Position numbers and translations under genes: made by a program. Of a DNA stretch of 64,000 nucleotides, positions 8,501-15,213 are shown piece after piece. This DNA is from Sphaerisporangium siamense (GTDB taxonomy: Bacteria > Actinomycetota > Actinomycetes > Streptosporangiales > Streptosporangiaceae): the NCBI RefSeq assembly GCF_014205275.1, contig NZ_JACHND010000001.1, positions 4,650,001 through 4,714,000 on the forward strand, in the 5' to 3' direction. A model generated the notes under the pieces. The model worked only from the letters and a program-made list of their open reading frames with translations. It searched no databases and was not told the origin of the DNA. Positions within the stretch are counted from its first letter, which is position 1. The number at the start of each line of letters is the position of its first letter.

Positions 8501-9441
8501 TGGAGCGCCATTACGGCCACGGCGACGAGATCCCCGGAACCACCGACCCCCTCACCCGCCTGAGCCTCGACGTGCTGGCAGAGACGGCCGCCCCCCCGCC
8601 GGGGGCCGTGGACCGGCTGCTGTCGGCGGCGCGCTCCGCCCGCCGTCCCGTGGCCGCCGCCGGGTTCACCGCGCCCTTCGCCGGCCGGGTCGCGGCCATG
8701 GACGCCCTGCTCGCCTCGGCGACGCGGGCCGACTGGTCCCAGAAGATCGTCGAAGGCTGGACGCTGCAGGAACTGGTGGCGCACCTCGCCGCCACCGACA
8801 GCCTGGTCGCGTGCGCGATCGACGCCCCGGTGGCGGGCCCGCCGCTCACCGCGAACGACGTCCTCGGCCGCACCGCCGACATGATCGCCTACACCGGCGG
8901 CCGGACGCCGCAGGAGACCCGCGCCGAGTGGCGCGCCCAGGCCGAGGCGATCCGCGCCCGCGCCGCCGAGATGGACCCGGGCACGCCGATCACGCCCGGC
9001 GGGATGTCCTTCGCGCTGTCGGACCATCTGCTGGCCCGCATGCTGGAGACCTGGCTTCACACCGTTGACGCGGCCGCGGTGCTGGGCGTGTCCCTTCCCC
9101 TGCCGGTGGCCGCCCACATCCACCCGACCGCCGACTTCTGCGCGCGGCTGATCCCCTGGACGATGCTGCTGTCCGGCGTGGACGGCGGCGGCGCGCGCGC
9201 CGTGCGGCTCACGCTGACCGGGCCGGGAGGCGGCGTGTGGCACGTGCCGCTCGACGTCCAGGTCGTGGCCCGGCCCGATGACGGGGCGCCCGCCGAGGTC
9301 GAGATCGCGTGTGACGTGGTGGACTTCTGCTTCCTGCTCGGTGGACGGCGGGCGCCCGACGAGTTCCCCGCGACGATCACCGGGGACGCCGGCCTGGCCC
9401 GGGACGTGCTGCATTGCGCGCCCGTCCTGTCCGGACCGTGA
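8500..9441 (+). CDS. Maleylpyruvate-isomerase-family (mycothiol-type) protein, partner of the sigma factor
   Basis: 313 residues; ATG at 8500 sits four bases after GGAGG, with a GTG three bases earlier as alternative. The N-terminal 70 residues are Ala/Pro rich. Then comes a DinB-like MDMPI_N four-helix domain: FAGRVAAMDALLAS, GWTLQELVAHLAATDSLV (the conserved trp and the metal-ligand-type histidine), and later SDHLLARMLETWLHTVDAA. A C-terminal beta domain (VRLTLTGPGGGVWHVPL...) is typical of the family. Enzymes of this family use mycothiol; members fused or linked to ECF sigma factors are often thought to act as their regulators. The one-base overlap with the sigma gene favours that role, by inference. 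Confidence 0.82.
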   Translation: MERHYGHGDEIPGTTDPLTRLSLDVLAETAAPPPGAVDRLLSAARSARRPVAAAGFTAPFAGRVAAMDALLASATRADWSQKIVEGWTLQELVAHLAATDSLVACAIDAPVAGPPLTANDVLGRTADMIAYTGGRTPQETRAEWRAQAEAIRARAAEMDPGTPITPGGMSFALSDHLLARMLETWLHTVDAAAVLGVSLPLPVAAHIHPTADFCARLIPWTMLLSGVDGGGARAVRLTLTGPGGGVWHVPLDVQVVARPDDGAPAEVEIACDVVDFCFLLGGRRAPDEFPATITGDAGLARDVLHCAPVLSGP

Positions 9442-9461
9442 GGTCCTCGTTCTCAGGACCT
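9441..9461 (+). terminator. Hairpin after the sigma-factor operon
   Basis: AGGTCCT and AGGACCT form a perfect 7-bp stem around a 7-base loop directly at the stop codon. There is no U-tract, as is common in actinomycetes. A second inverted repeat (TAGCGCGTT at 9461-9469 with AACGCGCTA at 9503-9511) follows and overlaps the promoter region of the next gene, so it could be either a longer terminator or an operator. Confidence 0.45.
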
Positions 9462-9521
9462 AGCGCGTTTCCTCCTTCCGGAGGATCGGACGATTGTGCA
9501 CGAACGCGCTAGATTCATGGC

Positions 9522-10337
9522 ATGAACGATGCGGGTGGAATGCGGGCCTCGGACGCCGAGCGCGAGGCGGCCGTCGAAAGTCTGCGGCAGGCATCGGTCG
9601 AGGGCAGGCTCACGCTGGCCGAGCTGACGGACCGCACGGAGGCCGCCTACCTGGCGCGCACCCAGGCGGAGCTGGCCCAGCTCACCGCCGACCTGCCCGG
9701 CGCGCCCGCCCCCGCTCCGCCCCCGTACGCGGCGCCCGCCCGCGCGGGCGGCGCCCGGCGCTGGTTCGCGGCGATCATGAGCGAGACCAAGCGGCGGGGC
9801 AAGTGGCGGGTGGACCAGGAGATCGGCGCGGTCGCGGTCATGGGCGAGGTGACGCTCGACCTGCGCGAGGCCGAAGTTCGGTCCAACCAGATCGACATCG
9901 TCGCCACCGCGGTCATGGGCAGCGTCAAGATCATCGTGCCCGACGGCGTGGACGTCGACCTCGAAGGCGTCGCGATCATGGGGGAGAAGAAGGCCAACGT
10001 CATCGAGGCGCCCCCCGGGCAGAACGTGCCGGTCGTCCGGGTCCGCGCCTACGTCCTGATGGGCGAGATCAAGGTCGTCGGCGACTCCAAGGCCAAGCCG
10101 ATCCGCCGCGCGCTGAACGAGTGGAGCGAGTGGTGGCTGGAGCGCAGGGCCGAGATCCACGGCGACGTCCGCGACGCCCTGCGCGACATGCGCGACCAGC
10201 GCCACGACCTGCACCGCTCCTTCCACCACACCCTGCGGGAACAGCGCCGCGAACAACAGGAACTCCGCCGCGAGTACCGCCGCGAGGCCCAGCGCGCCCG
10301 CCGCGAGGCCCGCAGAGAATGGAGAGACGGCACCTGA
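9522..10337 (+). CDS. DUF1707 and LiaF-like domain protein
   Basis: 271 residues. Residues 7-58 (MRASDAEREAAVESLRQA then GRLTLAELTDRTEAAYLART) are a DUF1707/SHOCT-like domain with its usual 'RASDADRE' opening. A Pro/Ala linker follows, then a beta-helical segment of the LiaF/YvqF C-terminal kind (VAVMGEVTLDLREAEV, IVATAVMGSVKIIVPDGVDV, VAIMGEKKANV) with the repeated VMG turns of that fold. The last 80 residues are an Arg-rich, charged helix that may be a coiled coil. LiaF relatives sense envelope stress at the membrane, but no clear membrane helix is present here, so its location is unclear. It stands alone between the sigma operon and a convergent operon. Confidence 0.8.
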   Translation: MNDAGGMRASDAEREAAVESLRQASVEGRLTLAELTDRTEAAYLARTQAELAQLTADLPGAPAPAPPPYAAPARAGGARRWFAAIMSETKRRGKWRVDQEIGAVAVMGEVTLDLREAEVRSNQIDIVATAVMGSVKIIVPDGVDVDLEGVAIMGEKKANVIEAPPGQNVPVVRVRAYVLMGEIKVVGDSKAKPIRRALNEWSEWWLERRAEIHGDVRDALRDMRDQRHDLHRSFHHTLREQRREQQELRREYRREAQRARREARREWRDGT

Positions 10338-10513
10338 CGTCCCCGTCCCCGGCCCACTGAGTCTCTCCCACCCCGGCCCGTCATCTCCCGCTACGGACGG
10401 CCCCGCCCACCTCCGCGCTATTGCCGTCCGGCTCCGTCCCATCCGATCCGCTCTGTCCCCATGCCGTGCGGCTCCGTCCCCGTGCCGGTGTCGCCAGGTG
10501 TCGCGTCGGCGGG
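10338..10513. other. Convergent intergenic region
   Basis: No gene is seen. The stretch is C-rich with a short imperfect repeat, GCCGTCCGGCTCCGTCCC near 10423 and GCCGTGCGGCTCCGTCCCC near 10462. No strong terminator hairpin was recognised. Confidence 0.4.
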
Positions 10514-11146
10514 TCAGCCCGCGGCCGCTGCGGCGGCCGCCTGGATCGCCTTGTTCAGGGCCCACGGGACGGGTGCGACCACCTGGGCCAGTTCATCGCT
10601 GCGACCCCGTCCCGCCCGCCACTCGGCCCTCGGCAGTACGGTCTTCAGCCGCACCGTCGCGGCCAGGGCCGCCAGCGCCGCGTCCCGGGGCTCCAGCCGC
10701 GAGAGCGGACGGGCGCCGCGCACGGCCGCCGACACCGTCGCCGCGAGCTGCCGCGGCACCCGCGAGTCCCGGACGGTCACGTTCGCCACGGGGATGAGTC
10801 CGAGCACGCGGCGGTGCTCCACGCGGATCCAGCCGTCCTTTTCCAGGCGGTCGCGCACCTGGCGCACGGCGGCCCCCGAGCCCTTGCTCACCCAGTGCTG
10901 CCAGGTGCGCCGCCGCGAGGCCGCGATCTGCTGGAGCGCCACGTCCAGCAGAGGATCGGCCACCGCGGGCCTCTTGGCGACCGGGCCGCCGGTGGCGTCG
11001 GCGAGATCGCCCCGCAGCAGCAGCTCGGCCAGGATGCCCGCGCGCATCAGGAGGCCGAGGTTGGACCGCGCGGTCACGCGCTTCCTGCGCGTGTCGTAGG
11101 CGAGCAGGTAGAGCCGCTCGGGCAGGGTGCCGGGCACGTCCACCAT
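10514..11146 (-). CDS. GOLPH3/VPS74 (GPP34) family protein
   Basis: 210 residues. The ATG at 11146 overlaps the stop of the upstream small gene (TGATG); GAGGAG is four bases upstream. The N-terminus TLPERLYLLAYDTRRKRV is the typical opening of bacterial GPP34 proteins, followed by RAGILAELLLRGDLAD, a central Trp-containing block (RTWQHWVSKGSG) and RVLGLIPVANVTVRD. In eukaryotes the fold binds phosphatidylinositol-4-phosphate on Golgi membranes; bacterial members are widespread in actinomycetes and uncharacterised. The C-terminus ends in an Ala run. It is the last gene of a three-gene operon with an SPFH protein and a ribbon-helix-helix protein, suggesting a membrane-associated role. Confidence 0.85.
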   Translation of the reverse strand: MVDVPGTLPERLYLLAYDTRRKRVTARSNLGLLMRAGILAELLLRGDLADATGGPVAKRPAVADPLLDVALQQIAASRRRTWQHWVSKGSGAAVRQVRDRLEKDGWIRVEHRRVLGLIPVANVTVRDSRVPRQLAATVSAAVRGARPLSRLEPRDAALAALAATVRLKTVLPRAEWRAGRGRSDELAQVVAPVPWALNKAIQAAAAAAAG

Positions 11147-11433
11147 CACTCCTCCTCGTCGTCGCCGGCCGCACCGGCGCCCTCGGTGACGTCCGCGACG
11201 TCGGTCACTTCGTCGCCCCCTGCCGCGCCGTCCGCGGCGGGGGTCTTGCGGGGCCGGCCGCGCCTCGGGATGCCCTTGGCGTCGGCCGGTAGTCTGCCCG
11301 CCCCGGCCAGCGCCTTGCGGAGCAGGAACTCGATCTGGGCGTTGGCGCTGCGCAGCTCGTCCCCCGCCCACTTGACTATGGCGTCGTAGACGGCGGGGTC
11401 GAGCCGCAGGAGGATCTTCTTGCGTTCGCTCAC
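11146..11433 (-). CDS. Small ribbon-helix-helix (Arc/MetJ-like) DNA-binding protein
   Basis: 95 residues. The GTG at 11433 overlaps the stop of the SPFH gene by four bases (GTGA). The first 45 residues, opening VSERKKILLRLDPAVYDAIV, have a basic beta strand (KKILLRLD) followed by two helices, the Arc/MetJ pattern. The Asn/Ala-rich second helix (SANAQIEFLLRKAL) matches the usual RHH signature. A basic PRRGRPRKTP segment resembles an AT-hook, and the tail is acidic. Because an exact 20-bp palindrome covers the promoter of this operon, autorepression by this protein is the simplest idea. No experimental support is visible from sequence. Confidence 0.82.
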   Translation of the reverse strand: MSERKKILLRLDPAVYDAIVKWAGDELRSANAQIEFLLRKALAGAGRLPADAKGIPRRGRPRKTPAADGAAGGDEVTDVADVTEGAGAAGDDEEE

Positions 11434-12377
11434 TGGTACAGGGAGCCGGTGTTGACGACCGGCTGGACGTCCTTGTCCCCGCAGAGGACGACGAGCAGGT
11501 TGCTGACCATGGTCGCCTTGCGCTCGTCGTCGAGGTCCACCACGTCGGCCGCGTCGAGCCGCTGCAGGGCGGCCTCGACCATGCCGACCGCGCCCTCCAC
11601 GATGCGCTGCCGCGCGGCGACGACCGCGCCGGCCTGCTGGCGGCGCAGCATGGCCTGGGCGATCTCCGGCGCGTACGACAGACGGGTGATGCGGGACTCG
11701 ATGACCCGGACGCCGGCGGAGGAGACGCGGGCGGAGATCTCGGCCGACAGCTTGGCGGTGATCTCGTCGGCGTTGTCGCGCAGCGAGAGCTGGGCCTCGT
11801 CGTGGGCGTCGTAGGGGTAGTTGCCCGCGATGTGCCGGACGGCGGTCTCGGTCTGGATCGCGACGAACTCCACGAAGTCGTCCACCTCGAACGTCGCCTT
11901 GGCGGTGTCCTCCACCTGCCACACGACGACGGCGGCCATCTCGATGGGGTTGCCGTCCAGGTCGTTGACCTTGGCGACGTCGGTCTCGTGGTTGCGGATG
12001 CGGGTGGAGATCTTGCGCTTCTGGGTGAAGGGGATCACCCACCGCAGGCCGTCGGTGCGGACGGTGCCGAGGTAGCGCCCGAGGAGCTGGACGACCCTGG
12101 CCTCGCCCGGGGCCACCGCCATGAGGCTGCCGAGCACCAGGGCCGCGAGGATCACGAGCACGACCCCGGTGACGAGCAGCGCGGCGTTCCCGTCCCCCTG
12201 GGAGCCCTGCACGATCACCGCCACACCACCGGCCAGCATGACCACGCCGAGCCCCAGCATGGGCCACCCACTGACATCGAACGGCCGCCGCTCCCTCACC
12301 CGAGCCGCCGGCATCTCCACGGCCACTTCTTCGATCTCGTTCACGTCCGCCACCGTCCCGGGGGTCTGCTGTGTCAT
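11430..12377 (-). CDS. SPFH/Band 7 domain membrane protein
   Basis: 315 residues from the ATG at 12377. Two hydrophobic helices lie near residues 40-58 and 66-86 (GWPMLGLGVVMLAGGVAVIV; ALLVTGVVLVILAALVLGSL). A stomatin/prohibitin-type SPFH domain follows: APGEARVVQLLGRYLGTVR, GLRWVIPFTQKRKISTRIRN, TDVAKVNDLDGNPIEMAAVV, and VSSAGVRVIESRITRLSYAP. The later part (QAMLRRQQAGAVVAARQRIV) is the family's C-terminal helical region. Such proteins form oligomeric scaffolds on membranes. It heads an operon with an RHH regulator and a GPP34 protein. The start codon sits about seven bases after the -10 box, so the transcript is probably leaderless or nearly so. Confidence 0.9.
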   Translation of the reverse strand: MTQQTPGTVADVNEIEEVAVEMPAARVRERRPFDVSGWPMLGLGVVMLAGGVAVIVQGSQGDGNAALLVTGVVLVILAALVLGSLMAVAPGEARVVQLLGRYLGTVRTDGLRWVIPFTQKRKISTRIRNHETDVAKVNDLDGNPIEMAAVVVWQVEDTAKATFEVDDFVEFVAIQTETAVRHIAGNYPYDAHDEAQLSLRDNADEITAKLSAEISARVSSAGVRVIESRITRLSYAPEIAQAMLRRQQAGAVVAARQRIVEGAVGMVEAALQRLDAADVVDLDDERKATMVSNLLVVLCGDKDVQPVVNTGSLYQ

Positions 12378-12383
12378 GGCACA

Positions 12384-12411
12384 ACCATAGCAAAGTGATA
12401 TCACTTTGCAA
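12384..12411 (-). promoter_or_regulatory. Promoter with a perfect 20-bp palindromic operator for the SPFH operon
   Basis: Reading the minus strand: TTGCAA (12411-12406), a 16-base spacer, TATGGT (12389-12384), then the SPFH ATG at 12377. The palindrome GCAAAGTGATATCACTTTGC (12390-12409) fills the whole space between the two boxes. A protein bound here must block RNA polymerase. The RHH protein encoded in the operon is the obvious candidate ligand. Confidence 0.65.
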
Positions 12412-12760
12412 GCCCCGTCTCGGCTCGTCCTGCCCGCCTGGCCGCCGCCGTGCACGGGTGTCCCCGGAGCCGCTCCTGGTCCTCTCCGGAGTCGCGGGCG
12501 CTCCGGCGGAGTGACAGGAAAATTCAGGTGGCATGCAAGGCGCGGGTGTTTATCCTTGCCGTGTAAAGCCCCTCGCGCGTTCGCGGGCACGCGTGAAAAA
12601 GGCTCCCGGCGTCCGTGAATACGGTTCTCCGCGGCTCCGGCGTCGATTTCCCGCACCGGTCTGTCCCGGGGTGTCCCCAGCCCTGGGCGCGGTCGTCATT
12701 TCGCGATCGGCCTGGCAGGGCCGTCCGCCGCAGGTCCATGGTCGATGTTCGGAGGGTTCG
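12412..12760. other. Divergent intergenic region
   Basis: About 350 bases between the SPFH operon promoter and the next plus-strand gene. Open frames here look like chance in high-GC sequence. It should hold the promoter of the gene at 12761; a locally AT-richer patch at 12515-12560 is the best place to look. No riboswitch or RNA gene was recognised. Confidence 0.35.
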
Positions 12761-13306
12761 ATGTCCGGTAAAGGAGCGGCTGTCGCGGTCGCGCTCATTG
12801 GGGCGGGGGCGGCTATTGTTGCGGCGCTTATTACCTCGGATGCGCCGATTTGTCCGGATTTTATTTGCGGGCCTGACAAAGCGACCGCGCAGGAGCGTCC
12901 CAGCGGTGGGGGCGGGGGTAAGCAGATCATCAAGGTGCCCGGTGGTGCGGCGGGTGTTGAGATCACGCCTACCGAGATCACCTGTACTGCCGAGGGTGGC
13001 TGTGACGCTGAGGTGCGCATCGAGAGCGTGGGCGACGCCACGCTGAAGGTCACTTACATGGAGGTCACCGGGGAGGGCAGGGCGCACTTCGGTCAGGACG
13101 GTTCCTGTGCGCGCAAGAATCTCGCGCCCGGGGTGGTCTGCTCGTTCGGTGTGACGTTCACGCCTCCGGCCGACGGGGCCGCCGCGCAGGCCACCCTCGT
13201 CATCCACCACAACGTCGGCGCCCACCCCACCCGCGTCGCCCTTCACGGCGAGGCGTCCACCCCGCCCACGGAGGTCACGCCCAGCGAGTTCCCCACCAAC
13301 GGCTGA
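12761..13306 (+). CDS. Membrane-anchored Ig-like (HYDIN/ASPM-type) protein
   Basis: 181 residues; ATG with GGAGG five bases before. An N-terminal hydrophobic helix (AAVAVALIGAGAAIVAALIT) anchors or exports it. The body has six cysteines in pairs (ICPDFIC, CTAEGGC, CARKNLAPGVVC), suggesting disulfides outside the cell. The sequence between 65 and 165 (VEITPTEITCTAEG, ATLKVTYMEVTGEGRAHF, VCSFGVTFTPPADGAAAQAT) follows the pattern of choice-of-anchor or HYDIN-like Ig domains, with the typical 'FTP' turn. Its function is unknown. It lies alone between the SPFH operon and the sulfur operon. Confidence 0.7.
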   Translation: MSGKGAAVAVALIGAGAAIVAALITSDAPICPDFICGPDKATAQERPSGGGGGKQIIKVPGGAAGVEITPTEITCTAEGGCDAEVRIESVGDATLKVTYMEVTGEGRAHFGQDGSCARKNLAPGVVCSFGVTFTPPADGAAAQATLVIHHNVGAHPTRVALHGEASTPPTEVTPSEFPTNG

Positions 13307-13324
13307 CCCGCCGGGCGGGGCGGA

Positions 13325-14233
13325 TCAGGCGGTCGCCGGGACCGGGGCGCCCGCCTGGAAGGCCGCCACGGCATGCGCGTGCCGTTCCAGCAGGACTACG
13401 GCCACTTCGGGGGCCGGGCCGAGGGGGGCCGCCACGGTGTGGGCGCCCGCGTCCAGGGTGGTGCGGCTGACCTTGTCGGCGAAGTACCCGGGGGCCAGCA
13501 GGTACGGGGCCACGACCACGCGCGCGGGGCGCCCGGCGCGGGCGTGTGGTCCGGCGTGGCCGGCCAGGACGCGGAGTACGGCCTCCTCCGGGGTCGGCGA
13601 GGCCGCGGAGGCGTAGGCCGGGGTGACCGAGTGCCAGCCGCGGGCCCAGGCCCAGTCGCGGGCCATGCGGGCGATCACCGCGTTCGCCCGGGGGTCGCTG
13701 GACCCCGCGGAGACCAGGACCACGGCGGTGCCGGGGTCGCCGACCTCCACGCCCGCCTCGGCGAGCCTGCGCTCCAGGACCGTGAGGAGGAGGGGATGCG
13801 GGCCGAGCGCCGCCCCCTGGTGGACGCGGAGCGGCGGGCGGCCGTCCGGCACGCGGCGGGCCCGCTCCTCGCGCAGGGCGGCGGGGATGTCGACGCGGGT
13901 GTGGTAGGCCTCGGTGAGCAGGAGCGGCAGCACCACGGCCTCGTCCAGCCCGGCCAGGGCCTCGCCGAGCGACGGCCGGGAATGGTCCAGATACGTCCCG
14001 AGGACCCGCAGGCCGGGCCGTGCGCGTCGCACGTCCTCCAGCAGTGCCTCCACCGTCGCCGAGGCGCGCGGGTCGCGGGAGCCGTGCGCCACCGCCACCA
14101 GCGGCGGCGCGGAGCCGGAGGGAGGCACGACCGGCGGCGCCGGGAGCGCCCCATGAGTCAGGGCGCCTCCGATACCGTGCGGCCGCGTTCGCCCGGCCCC
14201 GGGCTGGTCGGGGGTCAGAGGTGGATACCGCAT
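13325..14233 (-). CDS. Sirohydrochlorin-chelatase-like (CbiX/SirB) protein
   Basis: 302 residues if the ATG at 14233, inside the end of cysH, is used; a GTG at 14128 would give the compact family length and is an equally possible start. The CbiX fold is shown by LVAVAHGSRDPRASATVEAL, VVLPLLLTEAYHTRVDIPA, and the second half repeat VLVSAGSSDPRANAVI plus VVVAPYLLAPGYFADKV with histidines expected for metal binding. Such proteins insert iron into sirohydrochlorin to make siroheme, the cofactor of the sulfite reductase encoded upstream, so its place at the end of the sulfur operon makes sense. Confidence 0.85.
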   Translation of the reverse strand: MRYPPLTPDQPGAGRTRPHGIGGALTHGALPAPPVVPPSGSAPPLVAVAHGSRDPRASATVEALLEDVRRARPGLRVLGTYLDHSRPSLGEALAGLDEAVVLPLLLTEAYHTRVDIPAALREERARRVPDGRPPLRVHQGAALGPHPLLLTVLERRLAEAGVEVGDPGTAVVLVSAGSSDPRANAVIARMARDWAWARGWHSVTPAYASAASPTPEEAVLRVLAGHAGPHARAGRPARVVVAPYLLAPGYFADKVSRTTLDAGAHTVAAPLGPAPEVAVVLLERHAHAVAAFQAGAPVPATA

Positions 14234-14943
14234 TCCGTCTTGCCCAGGCCCGCCCAGCGGCCGCTGCGTGGGTCTTCGCCGGGAGCGACGCGGCGGGTGC
14301 AGGGGGCGCAGCCGATCGAGGGGTAGTCGTCGTAGTGGAGCGGGTTGATGATGACGCCGTTGTCGGCCATGTAGTTGTCCACGTCGTCCTGGGTCCAGCG
14401 GGCGATGGGGTTCACCTTGACCATCTGGCGCTTGGCGTCCCACTCCACGACCCGGGTGTTGGCCCGCGTCGGCGACTCGTCGCGGCGGATGCCGGAGATC
14501 CACGCCAGGTACGGCTCCAGCGCGCGGTTCAGCGGCTCCACCTTGCGCAGGAAGCAGCACAGGTCGGGGTTGCGGTTGTGCAGGCGCGGGCCGAGCTCGC
14601 GGTCCTGCTCCTCGACGGTCCTGGACGGCTTCACGTTGATCACGTTGACGTCGTAGACCTGCTGCACCGCGTCGCGGGTGCCGACGGTCTCGGCGAAGTG
14701 GTAACCGGTGTCGATGAACAACACGTCGACGCCGGGCTTGACGCGGCTGACCAGGTCGATGAGGAGGGCGTCGCTCATCGAGGAGGTCAGGCAGAGACGG
14801 TCGCCGAACGTGGCCGCCGCCCAGCGGATGATCTCGCGCGCGGGGGCGTCCTCGAGGAACTCGGCGGCGGAGTCCACGATGCCACGAAGGTCCAGGACGC
14901 CGCGCTGGCGTTCAAGCCCGTTCTCGATCTCCACCAGTGTCAT
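14215..14943 (-). CDS. cysH: Adenylyl-sulfate (APS) reductase, thioredoxin-dependent, CysH family
   Basis: 242 residues from the ATG at 14943, with GAGGAG nine bases upstream. Family motifs: a PP-loop-like LCLTSSMSDALLIDLV, DTGYHFAETV, and the C-terminal catalytic ECGIHL. The cysteine pairs DLCCFLR and CAPCTRR are the [4Fe-4S] ligands that separate APS reductases from PAPS reductases, so APS is the likely substrate, giving sulfite. It acts just before the sulfite reductase encoded in the same operon. Upstream in frame lies a 9-bp triplicated repeat that would encode DFT three times if an earlier start were used. No cysD/cysN genes are linked here. Confidence 0.93.
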   Translation of the reverse strand: MTLVEIENGLERQRGVLDLRGIVDSAAEFLEDAPAREIIRWAAATFGDRLCLTSSMSDALLIDLVSRVKPGVDVLFIDTGYHFAETVGTRDAVQQVYDVNVINVKPSRTVEEQDRELGPRLHNRNPDLCCFLRKVEPLNRALEPYLAWISGIRRDESPTRANTRVVEWDAKRQMVKVNPIARWTQDDVDNYMADNGVIINPLHYDDYPSIGCAPCTRRVAPGEDPRSGRWAGLGKTECGIHL

Positions 14944-14962
14944 GAGTCGCTGCTCCTCGTTC

Positions 14963-14989
14963 GTGAAGTCCGTGAAGTCCGTGAAGTCC
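14963..14989. repeat. Three tandem copies of a 9-bp unit upstream of cysH
   Basis: GTGAAGTCC is repeated three times without change, 20-46 bases before the cysH start. A multiple of three keeps any longer reading frame open. It lies in the 90-base gap between the zinc-ribbon gene and cysH. Confidence 0.8.
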
Positions 14990-15032
14990 GTATGGGGCGC
15001 CGGGCTCAGGGGGGCCCGGGGCCGGCCGCCTG

Positions 15033-15176
15033 TCATGAGCGCACGCCGATGCCGAGAAATTTCAGCTTGAAGGCGCGGGCGCACGACCGGCAGTACCAGC
15101 CGCCGTCGCCCTCGTAGGGTTCGAGGTCCTCTTCGCCGCAGTACGGGCAGTGGAACGGGACCGCGCGCTCGCTCAT
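15033..15176 (-). CDS. Small zinc-ribbon protein of the sulfite-reduction operon
   Basis: 47 residues, MSERAVPFHCPYCGEEDL at the start and ARAFKLKFLGIGVR near the end. Two CxxC pairs (CPYC and CRSC, 19 residues apart) make a zinc ribbon. It begins 37 bases after the sulfite-reductase stop and ends before cysH, so it is an operon member. A tiny zinc-ribbon frame between these two genes is a pattern I recall in actinomycetes; its role is unknown, perhaps an accessory for reductase assembly or electron transfer. Confidence 0.8.
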   Translation of the reverse strand: MSERAVPFHCPYCGEEDLEPYEGDGGWYCRSCARAFKLKFLGIGVRS

Positions 15177-15213
15177 GCGCGCGCCCCGTGCCGCCGTGGC
15201 GCCGGGCGGGGGC

